DNA of 64,000 nt from Auanema rhodensis (Eukaryota; Nematoda; Chromadorea; Rhabditida; Rhabditidae), in contig OZ059899.1 of NCBI GenBank assembly GCA_964057225.1, forward strand, positions 930,001-994,000. Reading direction: 5' to 3'. The notes under the pieces are model-generated. The model saw nothing but the letters and a program-made list of their open reading frames with translations. It was not told the origin of the DNA and did no database searches. Shown here in pieces: positions 39,783 to 53,120 of the stretch; position 1 is the stretch's first letter; each line of letters begins with the position of its first letter. A program made the position numbers and the translations under genes.

Positions 39783-41186
39783 ATGTTTTCAGATTCTTTT
39801 TTTCAAGGCAAAGACGATGGACAATGTTATTCAACGAAAAAATTAAATCTTCAGGGTAAAAATCGAGGATATAAGTGTGAACTTATATCAGTTGATATCT
39901 CGGTGCATTTTCAAGCTAGCGCAAATCTGATAACACAGATCGACGCAGCTCAAAAATCCGCATCGAATGCACTATACTACATTGAGAAACGCTTAATACA
40001 AAAATTAGTTATGATCGTTTGAAAAATGATGCATTAGTGTATGTTGAGTTTCCATGTACACTCAACATTGCTTCCAAAAACATTTTGACAAAAATTTTTT
40101 CGAAAAATTTCAAGATAATTTAGCGAAAAGTAGATGTTTTTAGATTCCGTTTTTCAAGGCAAAGACGATGGACAATGTTATTCAACGAAAAAATTAATTC
40201 TTCAGGGTGAAAATCGAGGATATAAGTGTGAACTTATATCAGTTGATATCTCGGTGCATTTTCAAGCTAGCGCAAATCTGATAACACAGATCGACGCAGC
40301 TCAAAAATCCGCATCGAATGCACTATACTACATTGAGAAACGCTTAATACAAAAATTAGTTATGATCGTTTGAAAAATGATGCATTAGTGTATGTTGAGT
40401 TTCCATGTACACTCAACATTGCTTCCAAAAACATTTTGACAAAAATTTTTTCGAAAAATTTCAAAATAATTTAGCAAAAAGTAGATGTTTTTAGATTCCG
40501 TTTTTCAAGGCAAAGACGATGGACAATGTTATTTAACGAAAAAAATAATTCTTCAGGGTGAAAATCGAGGATATAAGTGTGAACTTATATCAGTTGATAT
40601 CTCGGTGCTTTTTTAAGCTAGCGCAAATCTGATAACACAGATCGACGCAGCTTAAAAATCCGCATCGAATGCACTATACTACATTGAGAAACGCTTAATA
40701 CAAAATTTAGTTATGATCGTTTGAAAAATGATGCATTAGTGTATGTTGAGTTTCCATGTACACTCAACATTGCTTCCAAAAACATTTTGACAAAAATTTT
40801 TTCGAAAAATTTCAAAATAATTTAGCAAAAAGTAGATGTTTTTAGATTCCGTTTTTCAAAGCAAAGACGATGAACAATGTTATTCAACGAAAAAAATAAT
40901 TCTTCAGGGTGAAAATCGAGGATATAAGTGTGAACTTATATCAGTTGATATCTCGGTGCATTTTTAAGCTAGCGCAAATCTGATAACACAGATCGACGCA
41001 GCTCAAAAATCCGCATTGAATGCACTATACTACATTGAGAAACGCTCAATACAAAAATTAGTTATGATCGTTTGAAAAATGATGCATTAGTGTATGTTGA
41101 GTTTCCATGTACACTCAACATTGCTTCCAAAAACATTTTGACAAAAATTTTTTCGAAAAATTTCAAGATAATTTAGCGAAAAGTAG
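39783..41186 (+). repeat. Four-monomer junction segment (U, W, P-like, F-like)
   Basis: U (39783) begins with the distinctive GATGTTTTCAGATTC and TTAAATCTTCAGGG. W (40134) is a standard open-frame copy. The 40485 monomer has TTATTTAACG and AAAATTTAG. The 40836 monomer is F-like, with GATGAACAATG and CCGCATTGAATG. The R-U junction is seen again at 58737-59088 and 61896-62247. Confidence 0.75.
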
Positions 41187-44100
41187 ATGTTTTTAGATTC
41201 CGTTTTTCAAGGCAAAGACGATGGACAATGTTATTCAACGAAAAAATTAATTCTTCAGGGTGAAAATCGAGGATATAAGTGTGAACTTATATCAGTTGAT
41301 ATCTCGGTGCATTTTCAAGCTAGCGCAAATCTGATAACACAGATCGACGCAGCTCAAAAATCCGCATCGAATGCACTATACTACATTAAGAAACGCTTAA
41401 TACAAAAATTAGTTATGATCGTTTGAAAAATGATGCATTAGTGTATGTTGAGTTTCCATGTACACTCAACATTGCTTCCAAAAACATTTTGACAAAAATT
41501 TTTTCGAAAAATTTCAAAATAATTTAGCGAAAAGTAGATGTTTTAAGATTCCGTTTTTCAAGGCAAAGACGATGGACAATGTTATTCATCGAAAAAATTA
41601 ATTCTTCAGGGTGAAAATCGAGGTTATAAGTGTGAACTTATATCAGTTGATATCTCGGTGCATTTTCAAGCTAGCGCAAATCTGATAACACAGATCGACG
41701 CAGCTCAAAAATCCGCATCGAATGCACTATACTACATTGAGAAACGCTTAATACAAAAATTAGTTATGATCGTTTGAAAAATGATGCATTAGTGTATGTT
41801 GAGTTTCCATGTACACTCAACATTGCTTCCAAAAACATTTTGACAAAAATTTTTTCGAAAAATTTCAAATTAATTTAGCAAAAAATAGATGTTCTTAGAT
41901 TCCGTTTTTCAAGGCAAAGACGATGGACAATGTTATTCAACGAAAAAAATAATTCTTCAGGGTGAAAATCGAGGATATAAGTGTGAACTTATATCAGTTG
42001 ATATCTCGGTGCTTTTTTAAGCTAGCGCAAATCTGATAACACAGATCGACGCAGCTCAAAAATCCGCATCGAATGCACTATACTACATTGAGAAACGCTT
42101 AATACAAAAATTAGTTATGATTGTTTGAAAAATGATGCATTAGTGTATGTTGAGTTTCCATGTACACTCAACATTGCTTCCAAAAACATTTTGACAAAAA
42201 TTTTTTCGAAAAATTTCAAAATAATTTAGCAAAAAGTAGATGTTTTTAGATTCCGTTTTTCAAGGCAAAGACGATGGACAATGTTATTCAACGAAAAAAA
42301 TAATTCTTCGGGGTGAAAATCGAGGATATAAGTGTGAACTTATATCAGTTGATATCTCGGTGCATTTTTAAGCTAGCGCAAATCTGATAACACAGATCGA
42401 CGCAGCTCAAAAATCCGCATTGAATGCACTATACTACATTGAGAAACGCTCAATACAAAAATTAGTTATGATCGTTTGAAAAATGATGCATTAGTGTATG
42501 TTGAGTTTCCATGTACACTCAACATTGCTTCCAAAAACATTTTGACAAAAATTTTTTCGAAAAATTTCAAGATAATTTAGCGAAAAGTAGATGTTTTTAG
42601 ATTCCGTTTTTCAAGGCAAAGACGATGGACAATGTTATTCAACGAAAAAATTAATTCTTCAGGGTGAAAATCGAGGATATAAGTGTGAACTTATATCAGT
42701 TGATATCTCGGTGCATTTTCAAGCTAGCGCAAATCTGATAACACAGATCGACGCAGCTCAAAAATCCGCATCGAATGCACTATACTACATTAAGAAACGC
42801 TTAATACAAAAATTAGTTATGATCGTTTGAAAAATGATGCATTAGTGTATGTTGAGTTTCCATGTACACTCAACATTGCTTCCAAAAACATTTTGACAAA
42901 AATTTTTTCGAAAAATTTCAAAATAATTTAGCGAAAAGTAGATGTTTTAAGATTCCGTTTTTCAAGGCAAAGACGATGGACAATGTTATTCATCGAAAAA
43001 ATTAATTCTTCAGGGTGAAAATCGAGGTTATAAGTGTGAACTTATATCAGTTGATATCTCGGTGCATTTTCAAGCTAGCGCAAATCTGATAACACAGATC
43101 GACGCAGCTCAAAAATCCGCATCGAATGCACTATACTACATTGAGAAACGCTTAATACAAAAATTAGTTATGATCGTTTGAAAAATGATGCATTAGTGTA
43201 TGTTGAGTTTCCATGTACACTCAACATTGCTTCCAAAAACATTTTGACAAAAATTTTTTCGAAAAATTTCAAATTAATTTAGCAAAAAATAGATGTTCTT
43301 AGATTCCGTTTTTCAAGGCAAAGACGATGGACAATGTTATTCAACGAAAAAAATAATTCTTCAGGGTGAAAATCGAGGATATAAGTGTGAACTTATATCA
43401 GTTGATATCTCGGTGCTTTTTTAAGCTAGCGCAAATCTGATAACACAGATCGACGCAGCTCAAAAATCCGCATCGAATGCACTATACTACATTGAGAAAC
43501 GCTTAATACAAAAATTAGTTATGATTGTTTGAAAAATGATGCATTAGTGTATGTTGAGTTTCCATGTACACTCAACATTGCTTCCAAAAACATTTTGACA
43601 AAAATTTTTTCGAAAAATTTCAAGATAATTTAGCGAAAAGTAGATGTTTTTAGATTCCGTTTTTCAAGGCAAAGACGATGGACAATGTTATTCAACGAAA
43701 AAATTAATTCTTCAGGGTGAAAATCGAGGATATAAGTGTGAACTTATATCAGTTGATATCTCGGTGCTTTTTTAAGCTAGCGCAAATCTGATAACACAGA
43801 TCGACGCAGCTTAAAAATCCGCATCGAATGCACTATACTACATTGAGAAACGCGTAATACAAAATTTAGTTATGATCGTTTGAAAAATGATGCATTAGTG
43901 TATGTTGAGTTTCCATGTACACTCAACATTGCTTCCAAAAACATTTTGACAAAAATTTTTTCGAAAAATTTCAAGATAATTTAGCGAAAAGTAGATGTTT
44001 TTAGATTCCGTTTTTCAAGGCAAAGACGATGGACAATGTTATTCAACGAAAAAATTAATTCTTCAGGGTGAAAATCGAGGATATAAGTGTGAACTTATAT

Positions 44101-45398
44101 CAGTTGATATCTCGGTGCTTTTTTAAGCTAGCGCAAATCTGATAACACAGATCGACGCAGCTTAAAAATCCGCATCGAATGCACTATACTACATTGAGAA
44201 ACGCGTAATACAAAATTTAGTTATGATCGTTTGAAAAATGATGCATTAGTGTATGTTGAGTTTCCATGTACACTCAACATTGCTTCCAAAAACATTTTGA
44301 CAAAAATTTTTTCGAAAAATTTCAAGATAATTTAGCGAAAAGTAGATGTTTTTAGATTCCGTTTTTCAAGGCAAAGACGATGGACAATGTTATTCAACGA
44401 AAAAATTAATTCTTCAGGGTGAAAATCGAGGATATAAGTGTGAACATATATCAGTTGATATCTCGGTGCATTTTCAAGCTAGCGCAAATCTGATAACACA
44501 GATCGACGCAGCTCAAAAATCCGCATCGAATTCACTATACTACATTGAGAAACGCTTAATACAAAAATTAGTTATGATCGTTTGAAAAATGATGCATTAG
44601 TGTATGTTGAGTTTCCATGTACACTCAACATTGCTTCCAAAAACATTTTGACAAAAATTTTTTCGAAAAATTTCAAAATAATTTAGCAAAAAGTAGATGT
44701 TTTTAGATTCCGTTTTTCAAGGCAAAGACGATGGACAATGTTATTCAACGAAAAAAATAATTCTTCAGGGTGAAAATCGAGGATATAAGTGTGAACTTAT
44801 ATCAGTTGATATCTCGGTGCATTTTCAAGCTAGCGCAAATCTGATAACACAGATCGACGCAGCTCAAAAATCCGCATCGAATGCACTATACTACATTGAG
44901 AAACGCTTAATACAAAAATTAGTTATGATCGTTTGAAAAATGATGCATTAGTGTATGTTGAGTTTCCATGTACACTCAACATTGCTTCCAAAAACATTTT
45001 GACAAAAATTTTTTCGAAAAATTTCAAGATAATTTAGCGAAAAGTAGATGTTTTTAGATTCCGTTTTTCAAGGCAAAGACGATGGACAATGTTATTCAAC
45101 GAAAAAATTAATTCTTCAGGGTGAAAATCGAGGATATAAGTGTGAACTTATATCAGTTGATATCTCGGTGCATTTTCAAGCTAGCGCAAATCTGATAACA
45201 CAGATCGACGCAGCTCAAAAATCCGCATCGAATGCACTATACTACATTGAGAAACGCTTAATACAAAAATTAGTTATGATCGTTTGAAAAATGATGCATT
45301 AGTGTATGTTGAGTTTCCATGTACACTCAACATTGCTTCCAAAAACATTTTGACAAAAATTTTTTCGAAAAATTTCAAGATAATTTAGCGAAAAGTAG
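41187..45398 (+). repeat. Twelve-monomer block, right copy (A-B-C-F-A-B-C-X-X-Y-Z-W)
   Basis: Same order and private marks as 32302-36513. The 8,885-bp offset equals 25 full monomers plus the 110-bp fragment. Differences include CTTCGGGG for CTTCAGGG near 42308, and CAAGG for TAAGG in the second B monomer. It introduces the X-X-Y-Z-W core, which then dominates the rest of the window. Confidence 0.85.
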
Positions 45399-48300
45399 AT
45401 GTTTTTAGATTCCGTTTTTCAAGGCAAAGACGATGGACAATGTTATTCAACGAAAAAATTAATTCTTCAGGGTGAAAATCGAGGATATAAGTGTGAACTT
45501 ATATCAGTTGATATCTCGGTGCTTTTTTAAGCTAGCGCAAATCTGATAACACAGATCGACGCAGCTTAAAAATCCGCATCGAATGCACTATACTACATTG
45601 AGAAACGCGTAATACAAAATTTAGTTATGATCGTTTGAAAAATGATGCATTAGTGTATGTTGAGTTTCCATGTACACTCAACATTGCTTCCAAAAACATT
45701 TTGACAAAAATTTTTTCGAAAAATTTCAAGATAATTTAGCGAAAAGTAGATGTTTTTAGATTCCGTTTTTCAAGGCAAAGACGATGGACAATGTTATTCA
45801 ACGAAAAAATTAATTCTTCAGGGTGAAAATCGAGGATATAAGTGTGAACTTATATCAGTTGATATCTCGGTGCTTTTTTAAGCTAGCGCAAATCTGATAA
45901 CACAGATCGACGCAGCTTAAAAATCCGCATCGAATGCACTATACTACATTGAGAAACGCGTAATACAAAATTTAGTTATGATCGTTTGAAAAATGATGCA
46001 TTAGTGTATGTTGAGTTTCCATGTACACTCAACATTGCTTCCAAAAACATTTTGACAAAAATTTTTTCGAAAAATTTCAAGATAATTTAGCGAAAAGTAG
46101 ATGTTTTTAGATTCCGTTTTTCAAGGCAAAGACGATGGACAATGTTATTCAACGAAAAAATTAATTCTTCAGGGTGAAAATCGAGGATATAAGTGTGAAC
46201 ATATATCAGTTGATATCTCGGTGCATTTTCAAGCTAGCGCAAATCTGATAACACAGATCGACGCAGCTCAAAAATCCGCATCGAATTCACTATACTACAT
46301 TGAGAAACGCTTAATACAAAAATTAGTTATGATCGTTTGAAAAATGATGCATTAGTGTATGTTGAGTTTCCATGTACACTCAACATTGCTTCCAAAAACA
46401 TTTTGACAAAAATTTTTTCGAAAAATTTCAAAATAATTTAGCAAAAAGTAGATGTTTTTAGATTCCGTTTTTCAAGGCAAAGACGATGGACAATGTTATT
46501 CAACGAAAAAAATAATTCTTCAGGGTGAAAATCGAGGATATAAGTGTGAACTTATATCAGTTGATATCTCGGTGCATTTTCAAGCTAGCGCAAATCTGAT
46601 AACACAGATCGACGCAGCTCAAAAATCCGCATCGAATGCACTATACTACATTGAGAAACGCTTAATACAAAAATTAGTTATGATCGTTTGAAAAATGATG
46701 CATTAGTGTATGTTGAGTTTCCATGTACACTCAACATTGCTTCCAAAAACATTTTGACAAAAATTTTTTCGAAAAATTTCAAGATAATTTAGCGAAAAGT
46801 AGATGTTTTTAGATTCCGTTTTTCAAGGCAAAGACGATGGACAATGTTATTCAACGAAAAAATTAATTCTTCAGGGTGAAAATCGAGGATATAAGTGTGA
46901 ACTTATATCAGTTGATATCTCGGTGCATTTTCAAGCTAGCGCAAATCTGATAACACAGATCGACGCAGCTCAAAAATCCGCATCGAATGCACTATACTAC
47001 ATTGAGAAACGCTTAATACAAAAATTAGTTATGATTGTTTGAAAAATGATGCATTAGTGTATGTTGAGTTTCCATGTACACTCAACATTGCTTCCAAAAA
47101 CATTTTGACAAAAATTTTTTCGAAAAATTTCAAGATAATTTAGCGAAAAGTAGATGTTTTTAGATTCCGTTTTTCAAGGCAAAGACGATGGACAATGTTA
47201 TTCAACGAAAAAATTAATTCTTCAGGGTGAAAATCGAGGATATAAGTGTGAACTTATATCAGTTGATATCTCGGTGCTTTTTTAAGCTAGCGCAAATCTG
47301 ATAACACAGATCGACGCAGCTTAAAAATCCGCATCGAATGCACTATACTACATTGAGAAACGCGTAATACAAAATTTAGTTATGATCGTTTGAAAAATGA
47401 TGCATTAGTGTATGTTGAGTTTCCATGTACACTCAACATTGCTTCCAAAAACATTTTGACAAAAATTTTTTCGAAAAATTTCAAGATAATTTAGCGAAAA
47501 GTAGATGTTTTTAGATTCCGTTTTTCAAGGCAAAGACGATGGACAATGTTATTCAACAAAAAAATTAATTCTTCAGGGTGAAAATCGAGGATATAAGTGT
47601 GAACATATATCAGTTGATATCTCGGTGCATTTTCAAGCTAGCGCAAATCTGATAACACAGATCGACGCAGCTCAAAAATCCGCATCGAATTCACTATACT
47701 ACATTGAGAAACGCTTAATACAAAAATTAGTTATGATCGTTTGAAAAATGATGCATTAGTGTATGTTGAGTTTCCATGTACACTCAACATTGCTTCCAAA
47801 AACATTTTGACAAAAATTTTTTCGAAAAATTTCAAAATAATTTAGCAAAAAGTAGATGTTTTTAGATTCCGTTTTTCAAGGCAAAGACGATGGACAATGT
47901 TATTCAACGAAAAAAATAATTCTTCAGGGTGAAAATCGAGGATATAAGTGTGAACTTATATCAGTTGATATCTCGGTGCATTTTCAAGCTAGCGCAAATC
48001 TGATAACACAGATCGACGCAGCTCAAAAATCCGCATCGAATGCACTATACTACATTGAGAAACGCTTAATACAAAAATTAGTTATGATCGTTTGAAAAAT
48101 GATGCATTAGTGTATGTTGAGTTTCCATGTACACTCAACATTGCTTCCAAAAACATTTTGACAAAAATTTTTTCGAAAAATTTCAAGATAATTTAGCGAA
48201 AAGTAGATGTTTTTAGATTCCGTTTTTCAAGGCAAAGACGATGGACAATGTTATTCAACGAAAAAATTAATTCTTCAGGGTGAAAATCGAGGATATAAGT

Positions 48301-51300
48301 GTGAACTTATATCAGTTGATATCTCGGTGCATTTTCAAGCTAGCGCAAATCTGATAACACAGATCGACGCAGCTCAAAAATCCGCATCGAATGCACTATA
48401 CTACATTGAGAAACGCTTAATACAAAAATTAGTTATGATTGTTTGAAAAATGATGCATTAGTGTATGTTGAGTTTCCATGTACACTCAACATTGCTTCCA
48501 AAAACATTTTGACAAAAATTTTTTCGAAAAATTTCAAGATAATTTAGCGAAAAGTAGATGTTTTTAGATTCCGTTTTTCAAGGCAAAGACGATGGACAAT
48601 GTTATTCAACGAAAAAATTAATTCTTCAGGGTGAAAATCGAGGATATAAGTGTGAACTTATATCAGTTGATATCTCGGTGCTTTTTTAAGCTAGCGCAAA
48701 TCTGATAACACAGATCGACGCAGCTTAAAAATCCGCATCGAATGCACTATACTACATTGAGAAACGCGTAATACAAAATTTAGTTATGATCGTTTGAAAA
48801 ATGATGCATTAGTGTATGTTGAGTTTCCATGTACACTCAACATTGCTTCCAAAAACATTTTGACAAAAATTTTTTCGAAAAATTTCAAGATAATTTAGCG
48901 AAAAGTAGATGTTTTTAGATTCCGTTTTTCAAGGCAAAGACGATGGACAATGTTATTCAACAAAAAAATTAATTCTTCAGGGTGAAAATCGAGGATATAA
49001 GTGTGAACATATATCAGTTGATATCTCGGTGCATTTTCAAGCTAGCGCAAATCTGATAACACAGATCGACGCAGCTCAAAAATCCGCATCGAATTCACTA
49101 TACTACATTGAGAAACGCTTAATACAAAAATTAGTTATGATCGTTTGAAAAATGATGCATTAGTGTATGTTGAGTTTCCATGTACACTCAACATTGCTTC
49201 CAAAAACATTTTGACAAAAATTTTTTCGAAAAATTTCAAGATAATTTAGCGAAAAGTAGATGTTTTTAGATTCCGTTTTTCAAGGCAAAGACGATGGACA
49301 ATGTTATTCAACGAAAAAATTAATTCTTCAGGGTGAAAATCGAGGATATAAGTGTGAACTTATATCAGTTGATATCTCGGTGCATTTTCAAGCTAGCGCA
49401 AATCTGATAACACAGATCGACGCAGCTCAAAAATCCGCATCGAATGCACTATACTACATTGAGAAACGCTTAATACAAAAATTAGTTATGATCGTTTGAA
49501 AAATGATGCATTAGTGTATGTTGAGTTTCCATGTACACTCAACATTGCTTCCAAAAACATTTTGACAAAAATTTTTTCGAAAAATTTCAAATTAATTTAG
49601 CAAAAAATAGATGTTCTTAGATTCCGTTTTTCAAGGCAAAGACGATGGACAATGTTATTCAACGAAAAAAATAATTCTTCAGGGTGAAAATCGAGGATAT
49701 AAGTGTGAACTTATATCAGTTGATATCTCGGTGCTTTTTTAAGCTAGCGCGAATCTGATAACACAGATCGACGCAGCTCAAAAATCCGCATCGAATGCAC
49801 TATACTACATTGAGAAACGCTTAATACAAAAATTAGTTATGATTGTTTGAAAAATGATGCATTAGTGTATGTTGAGTTTCCATGTACACTCAACATTGCT
49901 TCCAAAAACATTTTGACAAAAATTTTTTCGAAAAATTTCAAGATAATTTAGCGAAAAGTAGATGTTTTTAGATTCCGTTTTTCAAGGCAAAGACGATGGA
50001 CAATGTTATTCAACGAAAAAATTAATTCTTCAGGGTGAAAATCGAGGATATAAGTGTGAACTTATATCAGTTGATATCTCGGTGCTTTTTTAAGCTAGCG
50101 CAAATCTGATAACACAGATCGACGCAGCTTAAAAATCCGCATCGAATGCACTATACTACATTGAGAAACGCGTAATACAAAATTTAGTTATGATCGTTTG
50201 AAAAATGATGCATTAGTGTATGTTGAGTTTCCATGTACACTCAACATTGCTTCCAAAAACATTTTGACAAAAATTTTTTCGAAAAATTTCAAGATAATTT
50301 AGCGAAAAGTAGATGTTTTTAGATTCCGTTTTTCAAGGCAAAGACGATGGACAATGTTATTCAACGAAAAAATTAATTCTTCAGGGTGAAAATCGAGGAT
50401 ATAAGTGTGAACTTATATCAGTTGATATCTCGGTGCTTTTTTAAGCTAGCGCAAATCTGATAACACAGATCGACGCAGCTTAAAAATCCGCATCGAATGC
50501 ACTATACTACATTGAGAAACGCGTAATACAAAATTTAGTTATGATCGTTTGAAAAATGATGCATTAGTGTATGTTGAGTTTCCATGTACACTCAACATTG
50601 CTTCCAAAAACATTTTGACAAAAATTTTTTCGAAAAATTTCAAGATAATTTAGCGAAAAGTAGATGTTTTTAGATTCCGTTTTTCAAGGCAAAGACGATG
50701 GACAATGTTATTCAACGAAAAAATTAATTCTTCAGGGTGAAAATCGAGGATATAAGTGTGAACATATATCAGTTGATATCTCGGTGCATTTTCAAGCTAG
50801 CGCAAATCTGATAACACAGATCGACGCAGCTCAAAAATCCGCATCGAATTCACTATACTACATTGAGAAACGCTTAATACAAAAATTAGTTATGATCGTT
50901 TGAAAAATGATGCATTAGTGTATGTTGAGTTTCCATGTACACTCAACATTGCTTCCAAAAACATTTTGACAAAAATTTTTTCGAAAAATTTCAAAATAAT
51001 TTAGCAAAAAGTAGATGTTTTTAGATTCCGTTTTTCAAGGCAAAGACGATGGACAATGTTATTCAACGAAAAAAATAATTCTTCAGGGTGAAAATCGAGG
51101 ATATAAGTGTGAACTTATATCAGTTGATATCTCGGTGCATTTTCAAGCTAGCGCAAATCTGATAACACAGATCGACGCAGCTCAAAAATCCGCATCGAAT
51201 GCACTATACTACATTGAGAAACGCTTAATACAAAAATTAGTTATGATCGTTTGAAAAATGATGCATTAGTGTATGTTGAGTTTCCATGTACACTCAACAT

Positions 51301-51716
51301 TGCTTCCAAAAACATTTTGACAAAAATTTTTTCGAAAAATTTCAAGATAATTTAGCGAAAAGTAGATGTTTTTAGATTCCGTTTTTCAAGGCAAAGACGA
51401 TGGACAATGTTATTCAACGAAAAAATTAATTCTTCAGGGTGAAAATCGAGGATATAAGTGTGAACTTATATCAGTTGATATCTCGGTGCATTTTCAAGCT
51501 AGCGCAAATCTGATAACACAGATCGACGCAGCTCAAAAATCCGCATCGAATGCACTATACTACATTGAGAAACGCTTAATACAAAAATTAGTTATGATCG
51601 TTTGAAAAATGATGCATTAGTGTATGTTGAGTTTCCATGTACACTCAACATTGCTTCCAAAAACATTTTGACAAAAATTTTTTCGAAAAATTTCAAGATA
51701 ATTTAGCGAAAAGTAG
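45399..51716 (+). repeat. X-X-Y-Z-W higher-order repeats of varying length
   Basis: Successive units are 45399-47153 (X-X-Y-Z-W), 47154-48557 (X-Y-Z-W), 48558-49610 (X-Y-W), one C-type monomer at 49611 (ATGTTCTTAG), and 49962-51716 (X-X-Y-Z-W). The 47505 and 48909 Y monomers share CAACAAAAAAATT, and the 46803 and 48207 W monomers share GATTGTTTG, so the shortened units themselves were copied as a 4-monomer step. Y monomers contain the only EcoRI sites I saw (GAATTC, for example 44528-44533), and X monomers contain MluI sites (ACGCGT). Confidence 0.85.
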
Positions 51717-53120
51717 ATGTTTTTAGATTCCGTTTTTCAAGGCAAAGACGATGGACAATGTTATTCAACGAAAAAATTAATTCTTCAGGGTGAAAATCGA
51801 GGATATAAGTGTGAACTTATATCAGTTGATATCTCGGTGCATTTTCAAGCTAGCGCAAATCTGATAACACAGATCGACGCAGCTCAAAAATCCGCATCGA
51901 ATGCACTATACTACATTGAGAAACGCTTAATACAAAAATTAGTTATGATCGTTTGAAAAATGATGCATTAGTGTATGTTGAGTTTCCATGTACACTCAAC
52001 ATTGCTTCCAAAAACATTTTGACAAAAATTTTTTCGAAAAATTTCAAAATAATTTAGCAAAAAGTAGATGTTTTTAGATTCCGTTTTTCAAGGCAAAGAC
52101 GATGGACAATGTTATTCAACGAAAAAAATAATTCTTCAGGGTGAAAATCGAGGATATAAGTGTGAACTTATATCAGTTGATATCTCGGTGCTTTTTTAAG
52201 CTAGCGCAAATCTGATAACACAGATCGACGCAGCTTGAAAATCCGCATCGAATGCACTATACTACATTGAGAAACGCTTAATACAAAAATTAGTTATGAT
52301 CGTTTGAAAAATGATGCATTAGTGTATGTTGAGTTTCCATGTACACTCAACATTGCTTCCAAAAACATTTTGACAAAAATTTTTTCGAAAAATTTCAAGA
52401 TAATTTAGCGAAAAGTAGATGTTTTTAGATTCCGTTTTTCAAGGCAAAGACGATGGACAATGTTATTCAACGAAAAAAATAATTCTTCAGGGTGAAAATC
52501 GAGGATATAAGTGTGAACTTATATCAGTTGATATCTCGGTGCTTTTTTAAGCTAGCGCAAATCTGATAACACAGATCGACGCAGCTTAAAAATCCGCATC
52601 GAATGCACTATACTACATTGAGAAACGCTTAATACAAAATTTAGTTATGATCGTTTGAAAAATGATGCATTAGTGTATGTTGAGTTTCCATGTACACTCA
52701 ACATTGCTTCCAAAAACATTTTGACAAAAATTTTTTCGAAAAATTTCAAAATAATTTAGCAAAAAGTAGATGTTTTTAGATTCCGTTTTTCAAAGCAAAG
52801 ACGATGGACAATGTTATTCATCGAAAAAATTAATTCTTCAGGGTGAAAATCGAGGTTATAAGTGTGAACTTATATCAGTTGATATCTCGGTGCATTTTCA
52901 AGCTAGCGCAAATCTGATAACACAGATCGACGCAGCTCAAAAATCCGCATCGAATGCACTATACTACATTGAGAAACGCTTAATACAAAAATTAGTTATG
53001 ATCGTTTGAAAAATGATGCATTAGTGTATGTTGAGTTTCCATGTACACTCAACATTGCTTCCAAAAACATTTTGACAAAAATTTTTTCGAAAAATTTCAA
53101 GATAATTTAGCGAAAAGTAG
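51717..53120 (+). repeat. W-V-P plus a recombinant monomer
   Basis: 51717 is a second consecutive W. V (52068, GCTTGAAAATCC) and P (52419) repeat the W-V-P context of 36163-37215. The monomer at 52770 starts like an E/F type (CAAAGC) and continues like a B type (ATTCATCG, GAGGTTATAAG), with the switch between about 52797 and 52820. Its frame is open. Confidence 0.8.
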
